Assembly: GCA_002402545.1 (NCBI GenBank)
Contig: DHGA01000034.1
Coordinates: 1 to 28,993, forward strand
From: Syntrophaceae bacterium UBA4810
GTDB lineage: Bacteria; Desulfobacterota; Syntrophia; Syntrophales; Smithellaceae
DNA: 28,993 nt
Reading direction: 5' to 3'
Below, piece by piece: positions 14,216 to 23,546 of the stretch (the first letter of the stretch is position 1; each line of letters begins with the position of its first letter). The position numbers and the translations under genes are program-made. The notes under the pieces were generated by a model. That model was not told where the DNA came from. It saw nothing but the letters and a program-made list of their open reading frames with translations, and ran no database searches.

Positions 14216-14938
14216 ATGAGCGAATTAACGGCAAAAGGTCTGACTAAAATTTACCATAAGCGGAAAGTTGTCAATCAGGTTGATTTATCCATATCGCCCG
14301 GAGAAGTTGTAGGACTTTTGGGCCCCAATGGCGCCGGTAAAACAACCACCTTTTATATGATTGTCGGGCTGATCAGACCGGATGAAGGTTCAATCTTTCT
14401 CAATGACGAAGACATCAGCACTCATCCGATGTATCAGAGAGCCAGAAAAGGCCTGAATTATCTGCCGCAGGAACCTTCTGTTTTCCGCAAACTTACAGTG
14501 GAAGATAACATCATGGCCATATTGGAAACGCTCGATATTTCCGAAGAAGAAAGAAAAGAAAGACTACACGAACTTCTGGGAGAACTGGATCTTACCTCGC
14601 TGGCAAAAAATTATGCTTATTCACTTTCCGGCGGTGAAAGAAGACGCGTGGAAATTACGCGCGCTTTGGTAACTTCTCCGAAATACATTCTGCTGGACGA
14701 ACCGTTTGCGGGCATTGATCCGCTCGCGGTAGCCGATATCCAGAGGATAATAGGAAAACTCAAAGATAAGGGTATCGGCATAATTGTTTCTGACCATAAT
14801 GTCAGGGAAACATTATCGTGCTGTGACCGCGCTTATATAGTCAATGAAGGCAAAATACTTGTTGAAGGCTGCCCCGCCGAAATTTCAAAAAGCAAACTTG
14901 CCCGTAAGTTTTATTTTGGTGAAAATTTCAATTTATAA
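14216..14938 (+). CDS. lptB: LPS export ABC transporter ATPase LptB
   Basis: A 240-residue cytoplasmic ATPase that powers LPS extraction with LptF and LptG. Walker A is GPNGAGKT (36-43), the Q-loop is YLPQEPS (83-89), the signature is LSGGE (137-141), Walker B is ILLDEP (158-163) and the switch His is H194 in SDHN. The length and wording (RARKGLNYLPQEPSVF, then VFRKLTVEDNI) are typical of LptB. The ribosome site is weak, so translation may be coupled to lptA, 22 bases upstream. rpoN follows after 26 bases. Confidence 0.97.
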   Translation: MSELTAKGLTKIYHKRKVVNQVDLSISPGEVVGLLGPNGAGKTTTFYMIVGLIRPDEGSIFLNDEDISTHPMYQRARKGLNYLPQEPSVFRKLTVEDNIMAILETLDISEEERKERLHELLGELDLTSLAKNYAYSLSGGERRRVEITRALVTSPKYILLDEPFAGIDPLAVADIQRIIGKLKDKGIGIIVSDHNVRETLSCCDRAYIVNEGKILVEGCPAEISKSKLARKFYFGENFNL

Positions 14939-14964
14939 AAATACTTAAGGCATAATTAATTGTT

Positions 14965-16440
14965 ATGGCATTTGAATTAAAACAGAATTTAAGATTATCG
15001 CAGCAATTGATTATGACGCCGCAACTGCAGCAGGCCATTAAGCTGCTGCAATTATCCCGCCTGGAACTTGTCGAAACAATAAATCAGGAAATGGAAGAAA
15101 ACCCTTTGCTGGAAGAAATTTCCGCGGATGAAATCAGCAGTGAAGAGGTTAGTGCCGAAGCTGAAGAAAATATGCAGCCGGTGGAGAGCGCCGATGTAAA
15201 GCCGCTGGAGAAAACGGAAGAAATCACCGGTGAAGGTGACGGACGCGAGGAATTTGACTGGAACAACTATTTGGAAGATTATGGTCCCGTGGGCGTAACA
15301 TACGGACGTCAGGATGCCGAAGCGCCCGCGTGGGATAATATGATAAGCGAGGGCGAATCGCTTACGCAATATTTAATGTGGCAAATGAAACTTTCGCCAA
15401 TGAGCGAAGATGAAATAAAAGTGGGAACACAGATAATCGGCAATCTGGATCAGAATGGTTATTTGTGCGCAACGCTGGAGGAGATAGCTTCTCTGGAGAA
15501 TGTCGAAGTGGGATTCGCGGAAAATGTTTTAAAAAAAGTACAGGAATTTGATCCTCCCGGTATTGCCGCCCGCGGCCTTCAGGAATGCCTGCTCATTCAG
15601 GCGCGCATGATGGGCTTGAAAAGAAATCCTATCGTGGAAGAAATTATCAGCAATCACCTCAAAGATTTGGAGTTAAAGAATTATCAGCATATCGCCCGCA
15701 AATTAAAAGTATCTCTACGCGAAGCGGAAAAGGCCGTCTTACTAATTAGCAGCATGGATCCCAAACCGGGCAGCATTTACGCCGCGGAAAGAGCCCAGGC
15801 TATTATTCCTGATGTTTATGTCGTTAAAGCCGGTGACGAATATAAGATAATCGTGAACGACGACGGATTGCCGCGCTTGAGGATAAGCAATTTTTACCGG
15901 GAGATTATGGGAGGCCTCGGTTCGCATAACAATAACGAGCAGGAAAACGGAAAAAAATATATCCGGGAAAAAGTGCAGGCGGCAACATGGCTGATTAAAA
16001 GCATTCAGCAGAGGCAAAAAACAATTTACAGGGTAACAGAGAGCATCGTCAAGTATCAGAAGGATTTTTTTGATAAAGGCATAAAGCATCTGAAGCCGCT
16101 GGTTTTGCGCGATATTGCCGCGGATGTGGAAATGCATGAATCTACAATCAGCCGCGTGGTTAACAACAAATACATGCACACGCCAAGGGGCATTTTTGAA
16201 CTCAAGTATTTCTTCGGCAGCTCAATTCAAAGAGTTTCCGGTGAAAACATCGCTTCCAAGAGCGTCAAGGAAGAAATTAAAAAAATCATCAGCCAGGAAA
16301 AACCCAAAAAGCCATACAGCGACTGCGATATAGTGGATATGTTAAAAGACAGGGGTATTGACATTGCCCGCCGCACAGTGGCAAAATACAGGGAAATGAT
16401 GGGTATTTTGCCGTCTTCAAAAAGAAAAAAATATTTTTAA
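14965..16440 (+). CDS. rpoN: RNA polymerase sigma-54 factor
   Basis: A 491-residue sigma-54, full length. Region I (about 1-50) is Gln- and Leu-rich (LSQQLIMTPQLQQAIKLLQL) and binds enhancer-activator ATPases. An acidic region II follows (about 50-105), then the core-binding domain and the helix-turn-helix (ESTISRVVNNKYMHTPRG). The RpoN box ARRTVAKYRE near the C-terminus contacts the -24 promoter element. Sigma-54 serves nitrogen and envelope-stress regulons and needs an activator. Its position directly after lptB and before hpf, ptsN and rapZ is the standard proteobacterial arrangement. I saw no clear -24/-12 promoter in the window. Confidence 0.97.
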   Translation: MAFELKQNLRLSQQLIMTPQLQQAIKLLQLSRLELVETINQEMEENPLLEEISADEISSEEVSAEAEENMQPVESADVKPLEKTEEITGEGDGREEFDWNNYLEDYGPVGVTYGRQDAEAPAWDNMISEGESLTQYLMWQMKLSPMSEDEIKVGTQIIGNLDQNGYLCATLEEIASLENVEVGFAENVLKKVQEFDPPGIAARGLQECLLIQARMMGLKRNPIVEEIISNHLKDLELKNYQHIARKLKVSLREAEKAVLLISSMDPKPGSIYAAERAQAIIPDVYVVKAGDEYKIIVNDDGLPRLRISNFYREIMGGLGSHNNNEQENGKKYIREKVQAATWLIKSIQQRQKTIYRVTESIVKYQKDFFDKGIKHLKPLVLRDIAADVEMHESTISRVVNNKYMHTPRGIFELKYFFGSSIQRVSGENIASKSVKEEIKKIISQEKPKKPYSDCDIVDMLKDRGIDIARRTVAKYREMMGILPSSKRKKYF

Positions 16441-16488
16441 ACGCGGATTATCTTTAAATAGGTTACAATAAAAAAGGTGAAAAACTGG

Positions 16489-16517
16489 TTGACTTTTAGC
16501 TTTCATATCACTATATG
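16489..16517 (+). promoter_or_regulatory. Putative sigma-70 promoter upstream of hpf
   Basis: TTGACT (16489-16494) and TATATG (16512-16517) are separated by 17 bases in the 154-base rpoN-hpf gap. The predicted start gives a leader of about 70 bases. Promoters before hpf are common because the gene is induced in stationary phase. Confidence 0.5.
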
Positions 16518-16594
16518 ACTTGACTTTGCGGATAAGGGCCGGCTAATTGCTGGCGGAAGTTAGTCCGAAAGGCAGGCAGAACAGGGAGGGAAAA

Positions 16595-17125
16595 ATGAAG
16601 ATTTCTGTGACTTTCAGAAATACTGAAGGTGAAAAAGGACAAAGAGATTACGCGGAAGAGAAAATCAATAAATTAGATAAGTATCTCGATACCCCCGCCC
16701 AAGCCCATATTGTTCTCTCCGTGGAAAAATTCAGAAATCTGGTGGAAATAAATATAAGCGCCAACGGATGGAATCTTAACTCCAAAGAAAAAGATAAGGA
16801 CATGCGTCTAGCCATTGATAAATGCGTGGATAAAATTGAAAAACAGATAAAAAAGCAAAAAGAAAAAATTCGTGAAAGAAAACCCGTGAGCATTAGGCAC
16901 GGCAGGCGAAAAAATGAAGACACGTCTCAAATGGAAGAATCGGCAAGCAGGGTGGTGGAAACGCGTAAAATAATATTAAAACCGATGTCGGTTGATGAAG
17001 CAGTGATGGAGATAGAAGAAACAAAAGCCGGATTTATAATTTATCGTGATTCATCATCCGAGAACGTGAGCGTGGTTTACCGCCGCGATGACGGCAACTA
17101 CACCGTAATAGAAACAAACAGCTAA
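16595..17125 (+). CDS. hpf: Ribosome hibernation promoting factor (long form)
   Basis: A 176-residue long-form HPF, which binds the 30S subunit and, through its C-terminal domain, pairs ribosomes into 100S dimers in resting cells. The N-terminal S30AE domain spans about 1-100 (KISVTFRNTEG, YAEEKINKLDKYL); a basic linker follows (KKQKEKIRERKP); and the C-terminal domain contains KPMSVDEAVMEIEE, GFIIYRDSSSENVSVVYRRDDG. I chose the ATG at 16595 because GGGAGGG lies just upstream; the frame from 16547 adds 16 residues with no support. It lies between rpoN and ptsN, as usual. Confidence 0.94.
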   Translation: MKISVTFRNTEGEKGQRDYAEEKINKLDKYLDTPAQAHIVLSVEKFRNLVEINISANGWNLNSKEKDKDMRLAIDKCVDKIEKQIKKQKEKIRERKPVSIRHGRRKNEDTSQMEESASRVVETRKIILKPMSVDEAVMEIEETKAGFIIYRDSSSENVSVVYRRDDGNYTVIETNS

Positions 17126-17166
17126 GATAAGCGTTTTGCTTATTTTACAAAGCTTAGGCGTGCAAT

Positions 17167-17634
17167 ATGCAACTGGATCAGATATTAATCAGCGGTTTTA
17201 TCAATGAAAATCTGCAGGCAAAAAACAAGACAGATGCCCTGCAGGAATTGGTGCAGACCATCATTAACGGCGGTTTAAAGCTGGATCTGGCCGCGGTTAT
17301 GGAAGTTTTACAGCAAAGAGAGAAGCTTGGTTCCACGGGCATTGGTGACGGCGTGGCTATCCCGCACGGTAAAATCCCAGAGCTTCCGGAACTTGTTGTC
17401 GCTTTTGGGCGCAGCAAAGAAGGAATTTCTTTCGATTCCATCGACGGCAAACCAGTCCATATTTTTTTCCTACTCTTGGCGCCAGAAAATTCCGCTGGTC
17501 AGCATCTGAAGATTCTGGCAAAAATTTCCAAAATGCTGAAAGTGGTTGATTTTCGTAAAAAGCTCATGGATGCAAAATCGCACGAAGAGTTGCATCAAGT
17601 GATCATTTCTCAAGATCAGAACTGTCAGCTATAG
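17167..17634 (+). CDS. ptsN: Nitrogen-PTS enzyme IIA
   Basis: A 155-residue EIIA of the PTS-Ntr phosphorelay, which regulates rather than transports. The phosphorylated His is at about residue 67, in VAIPHGK. QREKLGSTGIGDGVAIPHGK and the C-terminal EELHQVI are family landmarks. No HPr or EI gene is in the window, so the phosphate donor must be encoded elsewhere. The ribosome site is weak (TTAGG). It is followed by a 128-base AT-rich gap before rapZ with no terminator that I could identify. Confidence 0.95.
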   Translation: MQLDQILISGFINENLQAKNKTDALQELVQTIINGGLKLDLAAVMEVLQQREKLGSTGIGDGVAIPHGKIPELPELVVAFGRSKEGISFDSIDGKPVHIFFLLLAPENSAGQHLKILAKISKMLKVVDFRKKLMDAKSHEELHQVIISQDQNCQL

Positions 17635-17762
17635 ATAAATATTTCAAAATAAAATTTATCTTAAATTTATAGCCGGCCAATTTCCTGCCACTGGTTATTT
17701 TTTTAAAAATCTGCTAAAAATAATTAAGTATCACAATTAAATATTACCTGAAGGATAACGCG

Positions 17763-18629
17763 ATGAAAAATTTACGCGTGGTAATCATAACCGGACTTTC
17801 CGGCTCCGGCAAAAGTACGGCGCTTAGAGCTCTGGAAGATATCGGTTTCTTCTGCGTGGATAATCTCCCCGTTGTTTTATTGCCGAAGTTTCTGGATATA
17901 ACAATTGTTTCCTCGCCGAAAATTGACCGGGTAGCCATGGTTATGGATTTGAGGGAAAAAGGCTTCCTGGAAAAATATTGCCGGATATTCGGAAAATTGA
18001 AGGAAAGAGGCTTTAAAATAGAAATCCTTTTTCTGGAAGCAAGTGACGATACTTTACTGCGCCGATTCAGTGAAACCAGGCGCAACCATCCGCTTTCTGA
18101 AAAAGGTTCGATTATTGATGGCATCATGCTGGAAAAAGAAAAATTGCTGCCTTTGAGAAAAATGGCGGAAAGGATAATAGACACAAGTTCCGCCAACGTT
18201 CATCAGTTAAAGGACATTGTTCAGCGGTATTTTCTGCCGTCCTCCGAATATAAAAGAATGATTATCAGCATCTCGTCTTTTGGCTATCGTTACGGTTTGC
18301 CAGCGGACGCCGATCTTGTGTTTGACGTGAGATTTTTGCCCAACCCCTATTTTGTCGAGGAATTAAAAGAACATGATGGCCATAATTCCGAAGTGACAAA
18401 GTTCGTATTAAAAAACAGGGAAAGCAAAAACTTTTTACTAAAGATTCTGGATTTGTTATCGATGCTTATACCTCTCTACGATAAAGAAGGAAAAGCACGC
18501 CTTAATATCGCCATCGGATGCACCGGCGGAAGGCACCGTTCCGTGGTAATGGCCAACAAACTTAGCTCGCGGTTATCCAAGATGAAATATCGCATCTATT
18601 TAAATCATCGGGATATCGCTAAAAGTTAA
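17763..18629 (+). CDS. rapZ: RNase adapter protein RapZ (P-loop ATPase)
   Basis: A 288-residue protein. In E. coli RapZ directs RNase E to the GlmZ small RNA and so controls glucosamine-6-phosphate synthesis. Walker A is GLSGSGKS (11-18), and the C-terminal RNA-binding domain carries the typical RYGLPADADLVFDVRFLPNP and GCTGGRHRSV blocks. The middle contains VMDLREK and FLEASDDTLLRRFSETRRNHPL, also typical. Outside enterics the target RNA is usually unknown. AAGGA precedes the ATG at 17763. It is the last gene of the conserved cluster; the convergent M23 peptidase gene ends 27 bases on with no visible terminator between. Confidence 0.95.
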   Translation: MKNLRVVIITGLSGSGKSTALRALEDIGFFCVDNLPVVLLPKFLDITIVSSPKIDRVAMVMDLREKGFLEKYCRIFGKLKERGFKIEILFLEASDDTLLRRFSETRRNHPLSEKGSIIDGIMLEKEKLLPLRKMAERIIDTSSANVHQLKDIVQRYFLPSSEYKRMIISISSFGYRYGLPADADLVFDVRFLPNPYFVEELKEHDGHNSEVTKFVLKNRESKNFLLKILDLLSMLIPLYDKEGKARLNIAIGCTGGRHRSVVMANKLSSRLSKMKYRIYLNHRDIAKS

Positions 18630-18656
18630 CCGTGCGCCAAGCGTCTCTTAGAATTT

Positions 18657-19982
18657 TTAAAACTGCATTTTTTTAGTTATGTTGTTTTCTATCCAGTGAT
18701 AATCCCACCATTCCAGCGGATTGACAAATTGTCCGGCCACAATAATGCTGAAATGAAGATGATCGCCGCCGGCAAGCCCTGTCAGGCCTGAATAGCCGAT
18801 GCGTCCTTCTTTTTTTACGCTTTCTCCCACCGATGTATCGATAGATGAAAGGTGAGCATATAAGCTAAACAGCCCCTGACCGTGGTCAATGATCACTGTG
18901 TTTCCGTAAATCCCCAGCTCCTGCGCGAAAACAACAATTCCGTTGTTTGCCGCTTCAATCGGCGCGTTGGCTATTGAGGCAAGGTCAACTCCCAAATGGA
19001 TTGAACTGCCCAATGTTTTACCGTCAATAATATAATTTCGCCTGTCTCCAAATCTGGCCATAGTGGCGGCGTTTCTCATTCTTAAGAAAGTCCCGTCCCA
19101 TAGTTTATTTACTGCGGACTTCTGGCAGATTTCCTGAATTTTTTTGTCGTTATCCGCACGCATTCGCGAATTGATGTATTCAAATGATTCCGCGAGGGAC
19201 TTTCCCTGAAGCTGAGGAAAAGAAGTCTGAAATTCAGGCATTTTCATCCGTAAAAAAGATTCACCCAAGACAACGCTGTCACTGCGGAAATTTACAACTT
19301 TAATGAAAAAAGAAGGAACGATTCGGGTTTCGTTACCCGCCTCATCTCTAGCGTAAATAATCACGCGCGTGTTTTCCTTGGTCGCCTCAATAGGCAAGGC
19401 AAGATAACCCACATAAGCGGTTTTATTGTTTATTATTGATTTATAAGCGGGCGTGAAATAATCATTCACGTAAATGCCTGTTTCTTCCGCCGGTTTGGAA
19501 ACAAGATAAGCAAAAAATCCTGTGCCTCCCTGGCTGAAATAACCGGGTTGGCCGGACATAACAATCTGCGGCGGTTTTGTGTCAATTATCACCTGCCGGG
19601 AAAATACCGTCTCGTTTCTAAAAAGGGAATGGTCTCTGGCGGAAATATTAAGCGTCGCCGGCCCATCGTTAAGAGAAGCTTCCTGAGCGTTAATTGTCAA
19701 AGAAACAATCTTCTGATTATTTCTTCTTGCCGATATTTTTTCCTGAAAAACAATACTTCTTTTTTCATCCTGTACAAGTTCAACTTTTAAATCGGCAAGG
19801 CCGCCTTTTTTATCGAAAAATATAATTTCCGCTTTTTTATTTTTCCCAATAAAAGAGATTTCCTGCGCCAATGCGATTTGTGGTTTTTCTGTTTCCAGAT
19901 AACCGAAAAAAAACAACCAGCCGAATAAGAAAGCCAGCAGAATCGCGCCGCCTGTTATCAAATAAAGATGAGTCTTTTTCAT
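18657..19982 (-). CDS. Membrane-anchored M23 (LytM) peptidase
   Basis: A 441-residue protein with one N-terminal membrane helix (about residues 5-28, ending GYLETEKP), a long beta-rich extracytoplasmic region with Ig-like repeats (DTKPPQIVM, ARDEAGNETRIVP), and a C-terminal LytM domain. The zinc ligands of M23 are present: H329 and D333 (HLGVDLAS), H377 (YAHLSS) and H410 of HLH (GDHLHFS). It should cut peptidoglycan cross-links in the periplasm. I chose the ATG at 19982 because GGGAG lies six bases upstream on the minus strand; the frame stays open to an ATG at 20096 with no ribosome site, adding 38 residues. The gene is convergent with rapZ. Confidence 0.88.
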   Translation of the reverse strand: MKKTHLYLITGGAILLAFLFGWLFFFGYLETEKPQIALAQEISFIGKNKKAEIIFFDKKGGLADLKVELVQDEKRSIVFQEKISARRNNQKIVSLTINAQEASLNDGPATLNISARDHSLFRNETVFSRQVIIDTKPPQIVMSGQPGYFSQGGTGFFAYLVSKPAEETGIYVNDYFTPAYKSIINNKTAYVGYLALPIEATKENTRVIIYARDEAGNETRIVPSFFIKVVNFRSDSVVLGESFLRMKMPEFQTSFPQLQGKSLAESFEYINSRMRADNDKKIQEICQKSAVNKLWDGTFLRMRNAATMARFGDRRNYIIDGKTLGSSIHLGVDLASIANAPIEAANNGIVVFAQELGIYGNTVIIDHGQGLFSLYAHLSSIDTSVGESVKKEGRIGYSGLTGLAGGDHLHFSIIVAGQFVNPLEWWDYHWIENNITKKMQF

Positions 19983-20189
19983 TGTTTCTCCCGCAGCCGA
20001 AAGATTCGGCGCGTTTTTCTTATTGGCTTTTACTGGCTTTTGCAAGGCAAATTTGATTTCTTTTGGCCTGATATGTTGAATATCGATATTCAACATAGCT
20101 ATTTATATTTTGTTCTGGTGTAAGTTTAAAATAATAAAAATAGCCAAGGGAAACTAATTGATAAAGCCTGTTTTGACGGAGTTTATGCC

Positions 20190-20218
20190 TTGATATTGCC
20201 CGAAAACACTGCTATATT
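20190..20218 (+). promoter_or_regulatory. Putative sigma-70 promoter for coaBC
   Basis: TTGATA (20190-20195) and TATATT (20213-20218) are spaced by 17 bases, with a predicted start about 23 bases before the ATG at 20248. It lies in the 265-base divergent gap next to the M23 gene. Confidence 0.5.
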
Positions 20219-20247
20219 CCTGAGAAATAATCCAAAGAGAAGATATC

Positions 20248-21459
20248 ATGCTTGCTGGTAAAAAAATCGTTTTGGGAATTACCGGGGGAATTGCCGCTTA
20301 TAAAGCGGCGGAGCTTACCCGCGCGCTGATTAAAGAAGGCGCGCAGGTAAAAGTCATTATGACCAAAAGCGCCACGGAATTTATCACTCCATTGACGATG
20401 CAGACTCTTTCACAAAACCAGGTTTACATCGATATGTATGTTCCCACGCAGAAATACGATATCGCGCATATTGCCCTGGCCGATTTTGCCGATGCTTTTG
20501 TTATCGCGCCGGCGACGGCTAACATTATCGGTAAAATCGCTTCCGGCGTGGCGGATGATTTACTTTCCACAACAATTATGGCCGCGGATAAACCGGTTTT
20601 GATCTGTCCGGCTATGAACGATAAGATGCTGGCAAATTCTGTTGTGCAGGATAACTTAAGAAAACTGCAAACGCACGGTTATTTTATCATGGAAAGCGGC
20701 GTGGGAGAACTTGCCTGTAAAACTCAGGGCGCGGGACGCCTGCCGGAAATACCGGAAATAATCGAAGAGATAGAAGCTATGCTCACGGCCAAAGATCTGG
20801 CAGGTGTTAATATTCTTATTACCGCAGGCCCAACGCAGGAGGCATTTGATCCGGTAAGGCACATTACCAATCTTTCTTCCGGAAAAATGGGTTACGCTCT
20901 GGCTGCAGCCGCAAAACGCCGCGGCGCTCATATTACCCTGGTCAGCGGACCGACCACATTAGCTATACCTAAAGTGCAAAAATGCATACAGGTACGCAGC
21001 GCGCGCCAGATGCATAAAGCGGTTATCGAAAATTATAAGAAAGCAAAAATTATTATCAAAGCCGCCGCGGTTGCGGATTACCGGCCAAAGGAATGTTCAA
21101 AAGAAAAAATTAAAAAAACCGGCAAGCAAATGACGATAATGCTGGAAAAAAATCCCGATATCATCGAGGAAATAGGTAAAAACAAAGGAAACAGTATATT
21201 GGTTGGTTTCGCGATGGAAACCCAGAATCTTTTGACCAACGCCAAAGAAAAGCTCAAAAAAAAGAATATGGATTTGATTATCGCCAATAACTTATGCCAG
21301 GAAGGCGCGGGTTTTCAGACAGACACCAATGTCATCACCATCATCGACAAAAAAGGTAAAACAGAAAAGCTTTCTAAAATGACTAAAATGGAAGCGGCGG
21401 ATAAAATTCTAGATCGCGTCAGAACATTGCTTAAGGATAAAGGCGGGAGAAGCGGATAA
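20248..21459 (+). CDS. coaBC: Bifunctional phosphopantothenoylcysteine decarboxylase / phosphopantothenate-cysteine ligase
   Basis: A 403-residue two-domain enzyme of coenzyme A synthesis. The CoaC flavoprotein half spans about 1-185 and decarboxylates phosphopantothenoylcysteine: His74 (IAHIALADFADAF) is the catalytic His, with PATAN (88-92), CPAMN (120-124) and the reactive Cys157 in GELACKTQG. The CoaB half (about 186-403) joins 4-phosphopantothenate and cysteine using CTP; it has ITAGPTQEAFDPVRHITNLSSGKMG and DLIIANN. Its stop overlaps the next start by one base (TAATG), so the glycosylase is translated from the same message. Confidence 0.97.
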   Translation: MLAGKKIVLGITGGIAAYKAAELTRALIKEGAQVKVIMTKSATEFITPLTMQTLSQNQVYIDMYVPTQKYDIAHIALADFADAFVIAPATANIIGKIASGVADDLLSTTIMAADKPVLICPAMNDKMLANSVVQDNLRKLQTHGYFIMESGVGELACKTQGAGRLPEIPEIIEEIEAMLTAKDLAGVNILITAGPTQEAFDPVRHITNLSSGKMGYALAAAAKRRGAHITLVSGPTTLAIPKVQKCIQVRSARQMHKAVIENYKKAKIIIKAAAVADYRPKECSKEKIKKTGKQMTIMLEKNPDIIEEIGKNKGNSILVGFAMETQNLLTNAKEKLKKKNMDLIIANNLCQEGAGFQTDTNVITIIDKKGKTEKLSKMTKMEAADKILDRVRTLLKDKGGRSG

Positions 21460-22187
21460 TGCCGGAATCTTTATCGCCCAAAGAAGTTCATCAGATAAAA
21501 GAGGAATTATTATCGGCTGTTAAAGCTCTGAAGGGGCAGGTTGTCAATCACGAAAGTTTTTCTGTTGGTATTAAATGGGAAAAGACGCAGCCCGCGGGAG
21601 ATAAAATGAAAGTTGTTTCCGGAAATAAAAAAGAAGAGCAAATGAAAAAATTTCATTTACAGATGAAAGACTGCAAAAAATGTTCACTGGCAAAAACCAG
21701 AAAAAATCTTGTCTTTGGCCAGGGCAATCCGGAAGCGAAGATTGTTTTTGTCGGTGAAGCTCCGGGCGCGGATGAAGATGAACAGGGGCTGCCCTTTGTT
21801 GGAAGAGCCGGACAGCTTTTGACTGATATTATAGTTAAGGGAATGAAGCTTTCGCGTCAGGATGTTTATATATGCAATATTCTCAAGTGCCGGCCTCCGG
21901 GAAATCGCAATCCCTTGCCCGAAGAAATATGCGAATGCGAGCCGTTTTTAAAAAAGCAATTGCAGATTATCGCGCCCCGCGTGATTTGCGCTTTGGGAAA
22001 ATTTGCGGCGCAGACTCTTTTGAAAACACAAACGCCGATAACCGCTTTGCGCGGCCGCTTTCATGATTATGAAGGAATTAAATTAATGCCCACTTATCAT
22101 CCGGCGTATCTTTTGCGCAATCCTTCGGCAAAAAAGCCCGTGTGGGATGACGTACAGAAGATTATCAAGGAAATCGGCCTTGATTAA
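21459..22187 (+). CDS. Family 4 uracil-DNA glycosylase (iron-sulfur)
   Basis: A 242-residue DNA repair enzyme that removes uracil from DNA. The family-4 iron-sulfur ligands fit C72 and C75 (CKKC), C144 (KCRPP) and C160 (CEC); spacing of 16 between the last two matches known members. The active-site block GEAPGADEDEQGLPFVGRAG (99-118) and the HPAYLLR motif (214-220) are complete. The first about 65 residues are a charged, probably flexible extension before the core domain. It begins on the last base of coaBC, an unusual partner for coenzyme A synthesis, so the link is more likely transcriptional than functional. Confidence 0.94.
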   Translation: MPESLSPKEVHQIKEELLSAVKALKGQVVNHESFSVGIKWEKTQPAGDKMKVVSGNKKEEQMKKFHLQMKDCKKCSLAKTRKNLVFGQGNPEAKIVFVGEAPGADEDEQGLPFVGRAGQLLTDIIVKGMKLSRQDVYICNILKCRPPGNRNPLPEEICECEPFLKKQLQIIAPRVICALGKFAAQTLLKTQTPITALRGRFHDYEGIKLMPTYHPAYLLRNPSAKKPVWDDVQKIIKEIGLD

Positions 22188-22206
22188 AAAATATAAGGAA
22201 GGAAAT

Positions 22207-23514
22207 ATGATAAAAAAAATAGTTTGCCTGTTAGCGGCTATCATACTTTTTACCGGCGTTGCCTGGGCTAATGAAGAAAATCCTGTATTCAATGTGATTA
22301 CTGTTGCCAGCGTGATTACTACGCCCACAGCTAAATACGTCGCGGATAGTATCGAAAAAGCGAAAAAAGAAGGCGCTCAAGGATTAATTATTTTACTGGA
22401 CACGCCAGGCGGTATGGACACGGCAATGCGCGAAATTGCCAAAAGTCTGCTTAACGCTCCCATTCCGGTAATTGTTTATGTGTATCCTTCCGGCGCGCGC
22501 GCCGCGTCAGCCGGTGTGATTATAACCACCGCCGCGCATGTGGCGGCCATGGCGCCCGGCACGAATATCGGCGCGGCTCATCCCGTGGCTATCGGCCTTG
22601 GCGGCAGCGGAGGCGTGGATAAAACCATGTCTGAAAAGATGGAAAATGATGCCGCCGCTTACGTGCGCAGTATAGCGAAAATCAGAGGCCGCTCGGAGGA
22701 ATGGGTGGAAAAAGCGGTGCGCAAAAGTGAATCCATCACTGCCGAAGAAGCAAAAAAGATGAATGTTATTGATCATGTAGCCGCTGACATTGATAAGCTT
22801 CTGGCCATGATTGACGGCAAAGAGGTTACTCTGGAAGGCGGGAAGAAAATAAAATTATCGACAAAAAACGCGGCTGTGAACAAGATAGAAATGGGCACAA
22901 GGCAAAAGATTCTGACGGCGATTTCCGATCCGAATATCGCCTATATTCTTTTGCTGATTGGTCTGGCCGGACTGTACTTTGAGTTTTCCAATCCCGGCGC
23001 GATTTTGCCAGGCGTTATCGGTGGGATATCTCTTTTGATGGCGTTCTTCGGCTTGGCCACGTTGCCCGTAAATTACACGGGAATACTGCTGATACTTTTC
23101 GGCATCATATTATTTATTGCGGAGATAAAAGTTATGAGTAACGGTATGCTTACAATAGGTGGAATTATTTCGTTGGCGATGGGTTCATTGATTATGTTTG
23201 AAACGCCGGAGCCCGCATTGCGCATATCCTTGCAAGTGTTTATTCCCGCTCTTTTGGTTATATCCGGATTTTTCATTGTAGTTATCTGGATGGCGATTAA
23301 AGCGCAGATGCGCCGTCCTTATTCCGGAACAGAATCGATGGCAGATGGCCAGGGTGAGGCAATGACGGATATAGCTAACGAGGGAAAGGTTTTCTTTCAG
23401 GGTGAATACTGGAGCGCGCAGAGTCAAAGCCCGATACCCAAAGGGGCAAAAGTTAAAATTTTAAAAGTAGACGGATTAAAGCTGACCGTTGAAGAGATAA
23501 AAAAAGAAGTATAA
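22207..23514 (+). CDS. NfeD-family membrane-bound serine protease
   Basis: A 435-residue protein: signal peptide (about 1-21, ending GVAWA), a ClpP-like protease domain outside the membrane (about 28-215), about five membrane helices (about 235-370) and a C-terminal OB-fold NfeD domain (about 380-435). The catalytic Ser is S101 (RAASAGVIIT) and the Lys is probably K144 (EKMENDAAAYV), matching the Ser-Lys dyad of archaeal homologues. DTPGGMDTAM is also typical. These proteases cleave the C-terminus of partner slipins, and a slipin follows 32 bases on. I chose the ATG at 22207 because AAGGAAGG lies upstream and it starts the signal peptide; the longer frame begins inside the glycosylase. Confidence 0.94.
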   Translation: MIKKIVCLLAAIILFTGVAWANEENPVFNVITVASVITTPTAKYVADSIEKAKKEGAQGLIILLDTPGGMDTAMREIAKSLLNAPIPVIVYVYPSGARAASAGVIITTAAHVAAMAPGTNIGAAHPVAIGLGGSGGVDKTMSEKMENDAAAYVRSIAKIRGRSEEWVEKAVRKSESITAEEAKKMNVIDHVAADIDKLLAMIDGKEVTLEGGKKIKLSTKNAAVNKIEMGTRQKILTAISDPNIAYILLLIGLAGLYFEFSNPGAILPGVIGGISLLMAFFGLATLPVNYTGILLILFGIILFIAEIKVMSNGMLTIGGIISLAMGSLIMFETPEPALRISLQVFIPALLVISGFFIVVIWMAIKAQMRRPYSGTESMADGQGEAMTDIANEGKVFFQGEYWSAQSQSPIPKGAKVKILKVDGLKLTVEEIKKEV

Positions 23515-23546
23515 AAAATAAATAATTATAAAAGGAGGTAAGTAAA

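Noticed and set aside
16441..16594. Sigma-54 (-24/-12) promoter before hpf
   Set aside because: No TGGC-N8-TGC pattern was found; a sigma-70 pair fits better.
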